Notes: generated by a model not told the origin, from the letters alone. A DNA stretch of 64,000 bases from Pseudomonas sp. CHM02 (GCF_000612585.1 NZ_JFCA01000008.1:1-64000); one strand, 5' to 3'. Shown: positions 33,488 to 43,431, counted from the stretch's first letter. Program-made: numbers and translations.

Positions 33488-36079
33488 TTACTCAGCCGTT
33501 GCCAGCTCCACCTTAGGCGCCGGTTTCGGCAGCGACGACAGGAACGCCATGATCAACGCCGCCACATACGGCAGCGACTGCACCAGCAGCATTACCACCC
33601 AGAAGCGGATGTCATTGCTTGGCAGGCCCTGCACCAGGTAGATCCCGAGTGCCGCGCCCCACAACAGCAGCATGATGAACATTTCTTCGCGCGCTTCGGA
33701 AATGGCTACCCAGAAGCCGTGGTTATCCGCGTTTTTCGGTGTACGAAAGAACGGAATACTGGTGGTGAAGAAACCATACAGCACCGCCTTGGCGATGGTG
33801 TGGGACAGCGCCAGGCCGGCCAGGGCTGCGCAGAACGCGTCCTTGAGGTTCACGCCCACTGCGCGACGGTACAGGAAGATGATCTTGCCGACCTTGAACA
33901 CGAACAGCGCCAACGGCGGGATCGCGAAAATCAGCAACGGCGGGTCGACCCGCGTCGGCACGATGATCATCGCCGCCGACCACAACAGGGCGCCAACGGT
34001 GAAGAAGATGTTCATGCCGTCCGCCACCCACGGCAGCCAGCCCGCGAGGAAGTGGTAGCGCTGGCCACGGGTCAGCTCGGTGTCCTTGCCGCGCAGCAGG
34101 CTGGCGGTGTGACGCTTGATGATCTGGATCGCCCCGTAGGCCCAGCGGAAACGCTGTTTCTTGAAGTCGATGAAGGTATCCGGCATCAGGCCTTTGCCGT
34201 AGCTGTCGTGGTAGTACGCTGCCGACAGGCCTTTCTCGAACACACGCAGGCCAAGTTCGGCGTCTTCGCAGATGCACCAGTCGGCCCAGCCCAGTTCTTC
34301 GAGCACCGAGCGACGGGTCATGGTCATGGTGCCGTGCTGGATGATCGCGTCTCGGTCGTTGCGGGTGACCATGCCGATGTGGAAGAAGCCTTTGTATTCC
34401 GCGTAGCAGAGCTTCTTGAACGTGCTTTCGTTCTGGTCGCGATAATCCTGCGGCGACTGCACCACCGCGATTTTCGGGTCGGCGAAGTGCGGCACCATGT
34501 GCTTGAGCCAGTTCGGCGACACGCAGTAGTCCGAGTCGATCACGGCGATCACTTCGGCGTCCTTGGCGGTGTGCGGGATCAGGTAGTTCAGCGCACCACC
34601 CTTGAAACCGGCCAGGGGCGCGACGTGGAAGAACTTGAAGCGCGGACCGAGGGTTGCGCAGTAGTCGCGCACCGGCTCCCACACGGCCGGGTCCTTGGTG
34701 TTGTTGTCGATGATCAGGACTTCGTAGTCCGGGTAATCGAGGGCGGCCAGGGCGTCGAGGGTCTGTTTGACCATCTCCGGCGGCTCGTTGTAGCACGGCA
34801 CATGGATCGATACTTTCGGGCGGTAGTCCGAATCCCCTTCCACCGGCAGGAATTCACGCCGACGCTTGTGGGTCCATACCGCTTCAGCCAGTTCGTGGGC
34901 TTCGGTCAGCAACACGATAAATACACCGAGGGCGCCGAGAGCCAGGAGGATGCCCACCGTGACGCTGAACCAGGTGCTGTATTGCTGGCTGTAGTCGTAA
35001 CCGATCCACACCAGCACCGAACCGCACAGGAACGCGATAAAGGTCAGGAAGGTGCGGCCACGCTGGCGCAGGGCCGAGCCGTCGATCATCAACAGTGTCA
35101 GGGACAGCAGTGCGAGCACCACCGAACCGATGGCCAGTACCCGCCACTGCGGAATCGCCACCACCGGCCCGTCAAAGTTGAACTTCTGTTGGCGCGCGGC
35201 GTTGTAAACGCCCCAGTAAGCGCCAGCCGAACCTTCGTCGCTGACTTTCCACGGCTGATCGAACGCCTCGATCACGAAGTAGTTGAAACCCTGGCGGTTC
35301 AGCTTGTTCACCAGTGTGCGCAGGTAGATCGCCTGGTCGGCCGGGGACGTTTCATTGCCACCGCGCATGCGGCCGTTGCTCGGCCAGCCAACCTCCGATA
35401 GCAGCAGCGGCTTTTTCGGGAACATTTTCTTCAGGTCCCGGGCGCGGTCGAGTACGTACTGGCCGGCCTTGTCCATCGGAATGTATTCCCAGAACGGCAG
35501 GATGTGCGCGGCGATCAGGTCGACGTGCTTGGCCAGTTGCGGGTTCTTTTCCCAGATGTGCCATTGCTCGGACGTGGTCACCGGCACTTTCACGGCGGCG
35601 CGCACGCGGTCCAGCAACACAATCAGGGCTTCAGGGGTGATTTCTTCGCGGAACAATGCTTCGTTGCCGACCACCACTCGCACCACACTGCGCGAGCTGT
35701 TGGCGATTTCGATGGCGCGCTGGATTTCGCGCTCGTTGCGCTCCAGATCCGGGCTGATCCAGATCCCCAGCGTCACCCGCAGGCCGAACTCTTCCGCCAG
35801 CTTGGGGATATCCCCCAGCGTGCCGTCGACCGAGTAGGTACGGATGTTGTCCGTCAACTTGCTCATGATCTCCAGGTCACGACGCATCTGGTCGTCGCTC
35901 GGGTACTGGTTTTTCTGTGGATACTGGCCTTGCTGGAACGGCGAGTAGGAAAAACCGGAGATCTGTTCAGGCCAGTTGGGGGTAGTGACCGGGCGGTTGA
36001 TCAGCGCCCAGAAGCCGGTGAACAGCGCGGCGATTGCCAGCACTATCACCAGGTTGAGTCCAAATTTACGCGATGACAT
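33488..36079 (-). CDS. ndvB: GH17-GT2 fusion, NdvB-like beta-1,3-glucan synthase
   Basis: An 863-residue membrane protein; start 36079 (MSSRKFGLNLV). Residues 10-28 are a membrane anchor. A periplasmic GH17 domain follows, with acid/base GNE (E140) and nucleophile SEVGWPSNG (E229). Two or three helices lead to a cytoplasmic GT2 domain with IDSDYCV (D515-x-D517), ED606 and QRFRW (642-646), then further helices. The layout and place beside dapE match P. aeruginosa ndvB, needed for cyclic beta-1,3-glucans that raise biofilm antibiotic tolerance. Confidence 0.88.
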   Translation of the reverse strand: MSSRKFGLNLVIVLAIAALFTGFWALINRPVTTPNWPEQISGFSYSPFQQGQYPQKNQYPSDDQMRRDLEIMSKLTDNIRTYSVDGTLGDIPKLAEEFGLRVTLGIWISPDLERNEREIQRAIEIANSSRSVVRVVVGNEALFREEITPEALIVLLDRVRAAVKVPVTTSEQWHIWEKNPQLAKHVDLIAAHILPFWEYIPMDKAGQYVLDRARDLKKMFPKKPLLLSEVGWPSNGRMRGGNETSPADQAIYLRTLVNKLNRQGFNYFVIEAFDQPWKVSDEGSAGAYWGVYNAARQQKFNFDGPVVAIPQWRVLAIGSVVLALLSLTLLMIDGSALRQRGRTFLTFIAFLCGSVLVWIGYDYSQQYSTWFSVTVGILLALGALGVFIVLLTEAHELAEAVWTHKRRREFLPVEGDSDYRPKVSIHVPCYNEPPEMVKQTLDALAALDYPDYEVLIIDNNTKDPAVWEPVRDYCATLGPRFKFFHVAPLAGFKGGALNYLIPHTAKDAEVIAVIDSDYCVSPNWLKHMVPHFADPKIAVVQSPQDYRDQNESTFKKLCYAEYKGFFHIGMVTRNDRDAIIQHGTMTMTRRSVLEELGWADWCICEDAELGLRVFEKGLSAAYYHDSYGKGLMPDTFIDFKKQRFRWAYGAIQIIKRHTASLLRGKDTELTRGQRYHFLAGWLPWVADGMNIFFTVGALLWSAAMIIVPTRVDPPLLIFAIPPLALFVFKVGKIIFLYRRAVGVNLKDAFCAALAGLALSHTIAKAVLYGFFTTSIPFFRTPKNADNHGFWVAISEAREEMFIMLLLWGAALGIYLVQGLPSNDIRFWVVMLLVQSLPYVAALIMAFLSSLPKPAPKVELATAE

Positions 36080-36296
36080 GGCTATTTCGGGTTCCAAAAG
36101 GTGTGGAACGAAAAGAGGTGTCGGCCTACGCCGAACGGCGCGCATCCTACACCGGCCTTTCCCGGAGCGTATAGCAGACAGAGAAAAGCCGGACGTTAGT
36201 CAGCGAAAGGCCATCTAAGTTCTTTACGTGTAACTTGTAGCTTAAAACTTGCCGCTGCGTAGCCCATAATGCGCGCCGGTTTTTGGGGTAATGGTC

Positions 36297-37106
36297 ATGA
36301 GTACAGAAGATCCGCGGTTTGCAGGCGTCGCCCGCTTGTATGGCATTGAAGGCCTGGAACGCTTGAAGGCGGCCCATGTGGCGATCGTCGGCGTCGGCGG
36401 CGTAGGCTCGTGGGCGGCGGAAGCCATGGCCCGTTGCGGGGTGGGCGAGATTTCGCTGTTTGACCTGGACGACGTCTGCGTCAGCAACAGCAACCGCCAA
36501 CTGCACGCGCTGGACAGCACCGTGGGCAAGCCCAAGGTCGAAGTGATGGCCGAGCGCCTGCGCGGCATCAATCCGGAGTGCACCGTGCATGCGGTGGCGG
36601 ACTTCGTGACCCGCGACACCATGGCCGAGTACATCACACCCGACATCGACTGCGTGATCGACTGCATCGACGCCGTCAACGCCAAGGCCGCGCTGATCGC
36701 CTGGTGCAAGCGCCGCAAGATCCAGATCATCACCACCGGCGGCGCCGGCGGGCAGATCGACCCGACGCTGATCCAGGTGTGCGACCTGAACCGCACCTTC
36801 AATGACCCGTTGGCTTCGAAAGTGCGTTCCACCTTGCGTCGCGACTATGGTTTCTCACGCACGGTGACTCGCCATTACAGCGTGCCGTGTGTGTTCTCCA
36901 CCGAGCAACTGCGCTATCCCAAGCCGGACGGCAGCATCTGTTTGCAGAAGAGTTTTGTCGGGGACGGCGTGAAGCTCGACTGCGCGGGCGGGTTTGGCGC
37001 GGTGATGATGGTGACAGCCACGTTCGGTATGGTCGCGGCGACCAAGGCGGTGGACAAGATTGTCGCCGGGGTGCGCAGGCCATCGGAGCGGGTCAAGCCT
37101 GCTTAA
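36297..37106 (+). CDS. tcdA: tRNA threonylcarbamoyladenosine dehydratase TcdA
   Basis: TcdA (CsdL) cyclises t6A37 to ct6A in tRNA using ATP. The 269-residue E1-like protein has the nucleotide-binding VAIVGVGGVGSWAAEAMARCGVG (about residues 28-50), DLDDVCVSNSNRQ, and DCVIDCIDAVNAK. ATG 36297 is preferred over 36291 for the spacing to GGGGT. The CsdA-CsdE sulfur relay genes are next door (37223-38838), matching the known CsdA-CsdE-CsdL association. Confidence 0.95.
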   Translation: MSTEDPRFAGVARLYGIEGLERLKAAHVAIVGVGGVGSWAAEAMARCGVGEISLFDLDDVCVSNSNRQLHALDSTVGKPKVEVMAERLRGINPECTVHAVADFVTRDTMAEYITPDIDCVIDCIDAVNAKAALIAWCKRRKIQIITTGGAGGQIDPTLIQVCDLNRTFNDPLASKVRSTLRRDYGFSRTVTRHYSVPCVFSTEQLRYPKPDGSICLQKSFVGDGVKLDCAGGFGAVMMVTATFGMVAATKAVDKIVAGVRRPSERVKPA

Positions 37107-37129
37107 TTCTGGATATTTACACCATTCAA

Positions 37130-37224
37130 AATGTGGGAGCTGGCTTGCCTGCGATTACAGTGTGTCAGTCGCTGAAGATCTTGACTGATCCACCGCTATC
37201 GCAGGCAAGCCAGCTCCCACATTT
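37130..37224. repeat. REPIN abutting the csdE stop
   Basis: AATGTGGGAGCTGGCTTGCC and its inverted partner GGCAAGCCAGCTCCCACATT enclose about 55 bases. The distal arm runs into the csdE stop codon (37223-37225). It separates convergent tcdA and csdE. Confidence 0.9.
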
Positions 37225-37636
37225 AGTTTTGTGTATGGCTCAACGCTCGCATGCGCTGCAATACCGCGTTAAGGCCGTTGCTTCGGGACGGTGACAGTTG
37301 GCGGGAAAGGCCCAATTGGTTGAACCAGTCAGGCACATCCACCCTTTGCAAGTCGGTGGCGGACAGTCCATTGACCCGCGCCAACAGCAGCGCCACCAAG
37401 CCGCGAATCAACCGCGCATCGCTGCTCGCAGCAAACTGCCAATGCCCATCCCGCAAATCCCCCACCAGCCACACCAGGCTTTCACAGCCCTGCACCAGGT
37501 TGGCGTCGACCTTGTCCTCATCCGCCAGTGACGGCAGCCGCTCGCCCCATTGCATCAGCATCCGCGCGCGCTGCTCCCAACTGCCGACAGCCTGGAAGGC
37601 TTCGAGCGCGCTAACCGCATCCACCGGCAGGCTCAT
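37223..37636 (-). CDS. csdE: SufE-family cysteine desulfuration protein CsdE
   Basis: Accepts persulfide sulfur from the desulfurase CsdA and stimulates it. The 137-residue SufE fold has the acceptor cysteine in VQGCESLVWLV (Cys51). W20-ERARMLMQWGERLP is the N-terminal helix. Its ATG overlaps the csdA stop by four bases, so the partners are coupled. Confidence 0.93.
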   Translation of the reverse strand: MSLPVDAVSALEAFQAVGSWEQRARMLMQWGERLPSLADEDKVDANLVQGCESLVWLVGDLRDGHWQFAASSDARLIRGLVALLLARVNGLSATDLQRVDVPDWFNQLGLSRQLSPSRSNGLNAVLQRMRALSHTQN

Positions 37637-38838
37637 CGCAGCATATCCAGCGCCTGGTCCAGCGCTTCAAAGAAGCGTTCCAGGTCATCGGAATCGTTAT
37701 ACAGCGCCAAGGACACGCGAATGGCCCCCGACAAATGCATCGCCTTGAGCAGCGGCATGGCGCAATGATGCCCTGCGCGTACGGCAATACCTTGCTCGGT
37801 GAGCAGGTGCGCGAGGTCTGCGTTGTGCACGCCATCCACGACAAAACTGACCAGTGCGACCTGTGGTGATCCGAGTACGCGCACGCCGTTGCGCGCGTTG
37901 AGCCCGCGCAATAAATAGTCATGCAGCGCCGCTTCATGGGCGACGACCGCTGGCGAGTCCAGCGAACTCAGGTAATCCAGGCTGGCACCCAGGCCGATCA
38001 CGCTGGCAATCGGTGGGGTGCCGGCCTCGAAACCCAGCGGTGCCGGGCGAAAGCTGGCGCTGTGGTAGTCCGCCTGTTGCACCATCTCGCCGCCAAACTG
38101 CCAGTGGCGCAGGTGATGCAGGGCTTCATTGCGGCCGAACAGCACGCCGACGCCGTCCGGGCCATACAGTTTGTGGCTGGAAAACACATAGAAGTCGCAA
38201 CCCAGTGCCTGCACGTCATGGCGGCCGTGGACGATGCCTTGAGCGCCATCGATCACGGTCAAGGCGCCGTGCGGCCGGATAAGTGCCAACAAGGCCTCCA
38301 ACGGCTGCCAGGCGCCGAGCACGTTGGACAACTGGCTCACCGCCAGCAGGCGTGTGCGTGGGCCGATCAGCTCGGCGGCCGCGTGCAGGTCGATCACGCC
38401 GTCATCGTTCAGGGGCAACACCACTAGCGTGGCGGCGCGACGTTTGGCCAGTTGCTGCCAGGGCAGCAGGTTGGCGTGGTGTTCCAGGGCGCTGATGACA
38501 ATCTCATCGCCCGCATTGAATAAGTGCTCAAGGCCATAGGCCAGGAGGTTCAGCGCAGAAGTCGCGCCGTGGGTGAACACGATCTGCCCGCTGTCACCTG
38601 CGTTCAACCACTGCGCGACCTTGCTGCGACTGTCTTCGAACGCCTGGGTCGCGTGGGCACCTGGCAAATGCTGGGCACGGTGCACATTGGCTGCGCCGTT
38701 GGCGTAGTAATGGCTGATGGCATCCAGCAGGGCCTGGGGTTTTTGCGTGGTGGCGGCGTTGTCCAGATACGTCTGGTCTTGCCGTTGCAGGGTGGCGATG
38801 GCCGGGAAATCGGCGCGCCAGGGGGAGGGCACTAGCAT
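37633..38838 (-). CDS. csdA: Cysteine desulfurase CsdA
   Basis: A PLP enzyme that takes sulfur from cysteine and passes it to CsdE. 401 residues from the ATG at 38838; a TTG three codons upstream is also in frame. YLDNAATTQKP opens the protein. VIDGAQG, FSSHKLYGPDGVGVLFG (PLP lysine) and VRAGHHCAMPL (catalytic cysteine, short loop) are seen. This is a class II, SufS-like desulfurase. Confidence 0.95.
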   Translation of the reverse strand: MLVPSPWRADFPAIATLQRQDQTYLDNAATTQKPQALLDAISHYYANGAANVHRAQHLPGAHATQAFEDSRSKVAQWLNAGDSGQIVFTHGATSALNLLAYGLEHLFNAGDEIVISALEHHANLLPWQQLAKRRAATLVVLPLNDDGVIDLHAAAELIGPRTRLLAVSQLSNVLGAWQPLEALLALIRPHGALTVIDGAQGIVHGRHDVQALGCDFYVFSSHKLYGPDGVGVLFGRNEALHHLRHWQFGGEMVQQADYHSASFRPAPLGFEAGTPPIASVIGLGASLDYLSSLDSPAVVAHEAALHDYLLRGLNARNGVRVLGSPQVALVSFVVDGVHNADLAHLLTEQGIAVRAGHHCAMPLLKAMHLSGAIRVSLALYNDSDDLERFFEALDQALDMLR

Positions 38839-38902
38839 GGTGTTCAAGACTCGTATAAGCGAGCCCCAGGGTTGGGGCCCGCTAGTGGCATCGAGTGGCT
38901 GC

Positions 38903-39937
38903 TTAGTTGTGAGCGTGCAGCGCTTCGTTCAGTTCGATGGCCGATTTGTGGGTTTTGCACTCCACGGCACCGGTCTCGGAGTTACGGCGGAACAGCAGGT
39001 CCGGTTGGCCGGCCAGGTCACGTGCCTTGACCACTTTGACCAGTTGGTTCTGCTCGTCCAGCAGCGCAACCTTGGTGCCAGCGGTGACATACAGGCCCGA
39101 CTCCACGGTGTTGCGATCGCCCAACGGGATACCGATACCGGCGTTGGCGCCGATCAGGCAGCCTTCGCCGACCTTGATCACGATGTTGCCGCCACCCGAC
39201 AGGGTGCCCATGGTGGAGCAACCGCCGCCCAGGTCCGAGCCCTTGCCGACGAACACGCCCGCCGAAACACGGCCTTCGATCATGCCCGGGCCTTCGGTGC
39301 CGGCGTTGAAGTTGACGAAACCTTCGTGCATCACGGTAGTGCCTTCGCCCACGTAGGCGCCCAGGCGGATACGCGCCGCGTCAGCGATACGCACGCCGCT
39401 CGGCACGACGTAGTCGGTCATTTTCGGGAACTTGTCCACCGAGAACACTTCCAGCAGCTCGCCACGCAGGCGGGCTTCCAACTGACGTTCGGCCAGCTCA
39501 TTGATGTCGATGGCGCCCTGGCTGGTCCACGCCACGTTCGGCAACTGCGGGAACACCCCGGCCAGGCTCAGGCCGTGTGGCTTGACCAGGCGATGGGACA
39601 GCAGGTGCAGCTTGAGGTAGGCCTCGGGGGTGGAGGTCAGCGCGGCGTCTTCGGCCAGCACGGTGGCGACCAGCGGGTTGTGGCTTTCAGCCAGGCGACT
39701 CAGCAGCGCGGCTTGGGCAGCATCGACACCTTTGAGTGCGTCTGCCAGTTGCAGGGCCTGGGTGACGGTGAAGGTAATCGCCTGGTTGCCTTCGGTGTAA
39801 CCGAGGATAGGTGCGATGGCGGCGACAATTTCAGCCGATGGATTGAGCAACGGTTGTGCGTAAAACACTTCCAGCCAAGCACCTTGGCGGTTCTGAGTGC
39901 CGACGCCGAAGCCCAGGCTGAACAGGGAATTGGACAT
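38903..39937 (-). CDS. dapD: Tetrahydrodipicolinate N-succinyltransferase
   Basis: Succinylates 2,3,4,5-tetrahydrodipicolinate with succinyl-CoA, committing to the succinylase DAP route. 344 residues, the longer pseudomonad type, with an N-terminal domain and a left-handed beta-helix (about residues 170-300, ADAARIRLGAYVGEGTTVMHEGFVNFNAGTEG... and GGNIVIKVGEGCLIGANAGIGIPLGD). ATG at 39937. Confidence 0.97.
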   Translation of the reverse strand: MSNSLFSLGFGVGTQNRQGAWLEVFYAQPLLNPSAEIVAAIAPILGYTEGNQAITFTVTQALQLADALKGVDAAQAALLSRLAESHNPLVATVLAEDAALTSTPEAYLKLHLLSHRLVKPHGLSLAGVFPQLPNVAWTSQGAIDINELAERQLEARLRGELLEVFSVDKFPKMTDYVVPSGVRIADAARIRLGAYVGEGTTVMHEGFVNFNAGTEGPGMIEGRVSAGVFVGKGSDLGGGCSTMGTLSGGGNIVIKVGEGCLIGANAGIGIPLGDRNTVESGLYVTAGTKVALLDEQNQLVKVVKARDLAGQPDLLFRRNSETGAVECKTHKSAIELNEALHAHN

Positions 39938-39970
39938 GCTGTTACCTCTACAAAAATGGAAAGGGCTGGC

Positions 39971-40333
39971 CTACTTGAGGGCCGCCGAATAACTATCTGG
40001 CTTGAAGCCAATCAGGGTTCTGTCACCGAGATCGAGCACCGGGCGCTTGATCATCGAAGGTTGTGCGAGCATCAATTCAATGGCTTTCGACTGATCGAGA
40101 TCGGCTTTGCGTTCGTCTTCGAGTTTGCGAAAGGTGGTGCCCGCACGGTTCAAAACCACCTGCCAACCGTGCTCGTTGCACCATTGGGTCAAGTGTTCGC
40201 GGTCGATACCGGCCGTTTTGTAGTCGTGGAACTCATAGCTGACGCCGTGCTCATCGAGCCAGGTGCGCGCCTTTTTCATGGTGTCGCAGGCTTTGATGCC
40301 GAAAAGGTGCAACGTTTTGCTTGAAGCGGTCAA
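39971..40333 (-). CDS. ArsC/Spx-like protein (YffB type), TTG start
   Basis: A 120-residue thioredoxin-fold protein. FGIKACDTMKKARTWLDEHGV carries a single CxxM-type active site. TTFRKL and MIKRPVLDLGDRTLIGF are the ArsC/Spx signatures. There is no ATG near the N-terminus. TTG at 40333 with AGGGGGG 7-8 bases upstream is the only start that keeps the first strand. It is close to E. coli YffB, not to a dedicated arsenate reductase. Confidence 0.88.
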   Translation of the reverse strand: MTASSKTLHLFGIKACDTMKKARTWLDEHGVSYEFHDYKTAGIDREHLTQWCNEHGWQVVLNRAGTTFRKLEDERKADLDQSKAIELMLAQPSMIKRPVLDLGDRTLIGFKPDSYSAALK

Positions 40334-40546
40334 GGAATTGCCCCCCTTTGGGCTGCTTAAAACGAAAGGTCACGGATTATGCCACGACCAGCGGATTTGG
40401 GTGCCGCAAGTCACCATCCTGCGACTTTTGTGCAAAAGCCAGCGCGTGTCATAGGCGGTTAACATAGCTGGGTAATATGGCACTTCAACGGCCAGTTGTT
40501 GCCTGATGTGTGTCGTTGCAAGTCGATTGTCCGGGAAACCCGCGTT

Positions 40547-42190
40547 ATGCAAACCGCCTACACCGTTCTCATCCTGCTGATGCTGGTCAGCGTTTCGCGT
40601 CTCGTAGGGCGTGTGATTCCCTTGCCGTTGCCCTTGGTGCAGATTGCCGCCGGTGCCTTGCTGGCCTGGCCCACGCTGGGGCTGCACGTAGCGCTGGACC
40701 CCGAGCTGTTCCTGTTTCTGTTCCTGCCGCCGCTGCTGTTCTCCGACGGCTGGCGCATGCCCAAGCGTGAGTTGTGGCGGCTGCGCGGGCCGATCCTGAC
40801 CCTGGCGGTGGGGTTGGTGCTGTTCACCGTAGTCGGTGCGGGTTACTTCATCCATTGGATACTGCCTACGATTCCACTGCCGGTGGCCTTCGCCCTGGCG
40901 GCCGTGTTGTCACCGACGGATGCCGTGGCGGTGTCAGCCATTTCCCAGAATCGCTTGCCGACGCCGTTGATGCATATGCTTCAAGGTGAGGCACTGATGA
41001 ACGACGCTTCGGGCCTGGTGACCTTCAAATTTGCCCTGGCGGCGGCACTGACCGGGGTGTTTTCCCTGGCCGACGCGAGCCTGACCTTTGTCCTGGTGGC
41101 GGTGGGTGGTCTTGCGGTCGGCGTGGCGTTGAGCTGGCTGGTCGGCCGCCTGCGCGCCTGGATGATTGCGCGGGGCTGGGACGATCCGGCCACTCACGTG
41201 GTGTTCATGTTGCTGTTGCCGTTTGCGGCCTATGTGCTGGCCGAGCGCCTGGGCGCGTCGGGCATTTTGTCGGCGGTGGCGGCGGGGATGATGCAAAGCT
41301 GGCTCGACCTGCTGCCGCGCCAGACCAGCACGCGCTTGCTCAATCGCAGTGTCTGGTCGCTGTTGGAGTTTGCCTTCAACGGTTTGATTTTCCTGCTGCT
41401 GGGCCTGCAACTGCCGGACATCATCAAGGCCGTGGTCAGCCACGAGCCGACCCTGTGGCCAACACTGTTTTATCGCTGCCTGGACGTAGTCGCGATCTTC
41501 CTGGTGCTGGTGGTGTTGCGATTTATCTGGGTGCAAAGCATCTGGCGGCTGTCGGGTTTACTCCGCCGTCTACGTGGGAAAACTGAACTGACCCTGGTAC
41601 CGACCGCCCGTTCCTGCTGGCTGTTGACCGTCGGCGGTGTGCGCGGCGCCGTGACGCTGGCGGGCGTAATGTCGGTGCCCCTGCTGTTGGCGCCGGGGAA
41701 GGACTTTCCCGAGCGCGACTTGCTGATCTTTATCGCCGCTGGCGTGATTCTGCTGTCACTGGTCGCCGCGTGTATCGCGCTGCCGCTGCTGTTGCGCGGC
41801 ATCGAAAAGAGCCCGGATGAAAAACGCCATAAGGAAGTGCGCGAAGCCTGGAAAAAAACCGCCGTGGCCGCGATCCATGCCCTGGAAGCCGAAGAGCCCG
41901 CTGAAGCCGAAACGCTGGACGCTGCCCAGGCGGCACTGGCCACTGAGCTCAAGGCGCGCCTGATGTCGGAATACCGCCATCAATTGGAAGTCTTCAATGA
42001 CTCGGCCGAAGCCCAGGCACTGGCGCAGCAGATGGACCTGCTTGAGCGCAAATTGCGACTCAAGGCCCTGCGCGCGCAGCGGTTGGAGTTGTATAGCTTG
42101 AGCCGTCATCACCAGATTGGTGATGACGTCTTGAGGGAAGTGTTGGCGGAGTTGGACATGAGTGAGGCGAATCTGGGTCAGGTGAAATGA
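40547..42190 (+). CDS. CPA1-family Na+/H+ antiporter
   Basis: A 547-residue NhaP-type antiporter. About 12 membrane helices fill residues 1-410. The transport-site motif is AAVLSPTDAVAVSAI, with GEALMNDASGLVTFKFAL in the following helix. A cytoplasmic helical tail (about 415-547, Glu/Ala/Leu-rich) follows. It exchanges cations for protons for pH or salt homeostasis. The ATG at 40547 is chosen; an upstream in-frame reading is less likely. Confidence 0.9.
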   Translation: MQTAYTVLILLMLVSVSRLVGRVIPLPLPLVQIAAGALLAWPTLGLHVALDPELFLFLFLPPLLFSDGWRMPKRELWRLRGPILTLAVGLVLFTVVGAGYFIHWILPTIPLPVAFALAAVLSPTDAVAVSAISQNRLPTPLMHMLQGEALMNDASGLVTFKFALAAALTGVFSLADASLTFVLVAVGGLAVGVALSWLVGRLRAWMIARGWDDPATHVVFMLLLPFAAYVLAERLGASGILSAVAAGMMQSWLDLLPRQTSTRLLNRSVWSLLEFAFNGLIFLLLGLQLPDIIKAVVSHEPTLWPTLFYRCLDVVAIFLVLVVLRFIWVQSIWRLSGLLRRLRGKTELTLVPTARSCWLLTVGGVRGAVTLAGVMSVPLLLAPGKDFPERDLLIFIAAGVILLSLVAACIALPLLLRGIEKSPDEKRHKEVREAWKKTAVAAIHALEAEEPAEAETLDAAQAALATELKARLMSEYRHQLEVFNDSAEAQALAQQMDLLERKLRLKALRAQRLELYSLSRHHQIGDDVLREVLAELDMSEANLGQVK

Positions 42191-42202
42191 CCCACAACCC
42201 CT

Positions 42203-43402
42203 TCAGCGGCGGCGCTGAATGAAATCGCGAATGCGCTCAGCCGCTTCCACACACTCCGCCAACGGCGCAACCAGCGCCATGCGCACACGCCCGGCGCCGG
42301 GGTTGAAACCGTCCACTTCACGGGACAGGTACGAACCCGGCACTACGGTCACGTGTTCTTCCACGAACAAGTCCCGGCAGAACGCCGCGTCGTCGCCATT
42401 CACGTTTGGCCACAGGTAGAAACCACCATCCGGGCTCTGCACATCCAGCACCGGTTTGAGGATCTCCAGTACGGCGTCGAATTTCTCGCGGTACAGGTCG
42501 CGGTTGGCCTGTACGTGGGCTTCATCCTGCCAGGCAGCAATGCTGGCCAGCTGGGTTTGCACCGGCATCGCGCAGCCGTGGTAGGTGCGGTACAGGAGAA
42601 AGGCCTTGAGGATGTCGGCGTCGCCGGCCACGAACCCGGAGCGCAGGCCCGGCAGGTTTGAGCGCTTGGACAGGCTGTGGAACACCACGCAACGCTTGAA
42701 GTCCTGGCGACCGAGTTCGACGCAGGCACTCAACAGGCCTGGCGGCGGGGTCTGCTCGTCGAAGTACAGCTCGCTGTAGCATTCGTCGGCGGCGATCACG
42801 AAGTCGTATTCGTCGGCCAGGGCGATGAGTTTTTTCAGGGTGTCGACCGGGATCAGCGCGCCGGTCGGGTTGCCGGGGGAGCACAGGAACAGGATCTGGC
42901 AGCGTTTCCAGATGTCCGGCGACACCGCGTCGAAATCCGGGTTGAAGCCATTGGCGTCCAGGCATGGCAGGTAGTGCGGCTTGGCCCCGGCCAGGAACGC
43001 GGCGCCTTCGTAGATCTGGTAGAACGGGTTCGGGCTCACGACCAGCGCGTCGTCGCCACGGTTGACCACGGTCTGGGTGAAGGCGAACAGCGCTTCACGG
43101 GTGCCGTTCACCGGCAGGATATTGCGCGCAGGATCGAGCCAGCCCTTGGGCACATCGAAACGGCGTTCGCACCAGGCACCGATGGCCTCGCGCAGGGCCG
43201 GAATGCCCAACGTGGTGGGGTACACCGCCATCTGGTCGAGGTTATTGCTCAGCGCTTCGGCGACGAACGTCGGCGATTTGTGCTTGGGCTCGCCGATGGA
43301 CAGTGCGATCGGGCGCTTGTCCGGGTTCGGCGTGACACTGCCCAGCAGGGCGCGCAATTTCTCGAACGGGTAGGGCTGGAGCTGGTTCAGGGCGTTGTTC
43401 AT
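42203..43402 (-). CDS. dapC: Succinyldiaminopimelate transaminase
   Basis: A 399-residue class I aminotransferase converting N-succinyl-2-amino-6-oxopimelate to N-succinyl-DAP. Start at 43402 with GAGG upstream. VNGTREALFAF, SPGNPTGA, AADECYSELYF and SLSKRSNLPGLRSGF (PLP lysine) are the fold I motifs. Assignment as dapC rests on this sequence plus the position beside glnD and map, as in other pseudomonads. Confidence 0.93.
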   Translation of the reverse strand: MNNALNQLQPYPFEKLRALLGSVTPNPDKRPIALSIGEPKHKSPTFVAEALSNNLDQMAVYPTTLGIPALREAIGAWCERRFDVPKGWLDPARNILPVNGTREALFAFTQTVVNRGDDALVVSPNPFYQIYEGAAFLAGAKPHYLPCLDANGFNPDFDAVSPDIWKRCQILFLCSPGNPTGALIPVDTLKKLIALADEYDFVIAADECYSELYFDEQTPPPGLLSACVELGRQDFKRCVVFHSLSKRSNLPGLRSGFVAGDADILKAFLLYRTYHGCAMPVQTQLASIAAWQDEAHVQANRDLYREKFDAVLEILKPVLDVQSPDGGFYLWPNVNGDDAAFCRDLFVEEHVTVVPGSYLSREVDGFNPGAGRVRMALVAPLAECVEAAERIRDFIQRRR

Positions 43403-43431
43403 GTAAGCCTCTATGACGGTGTACACAGGCC

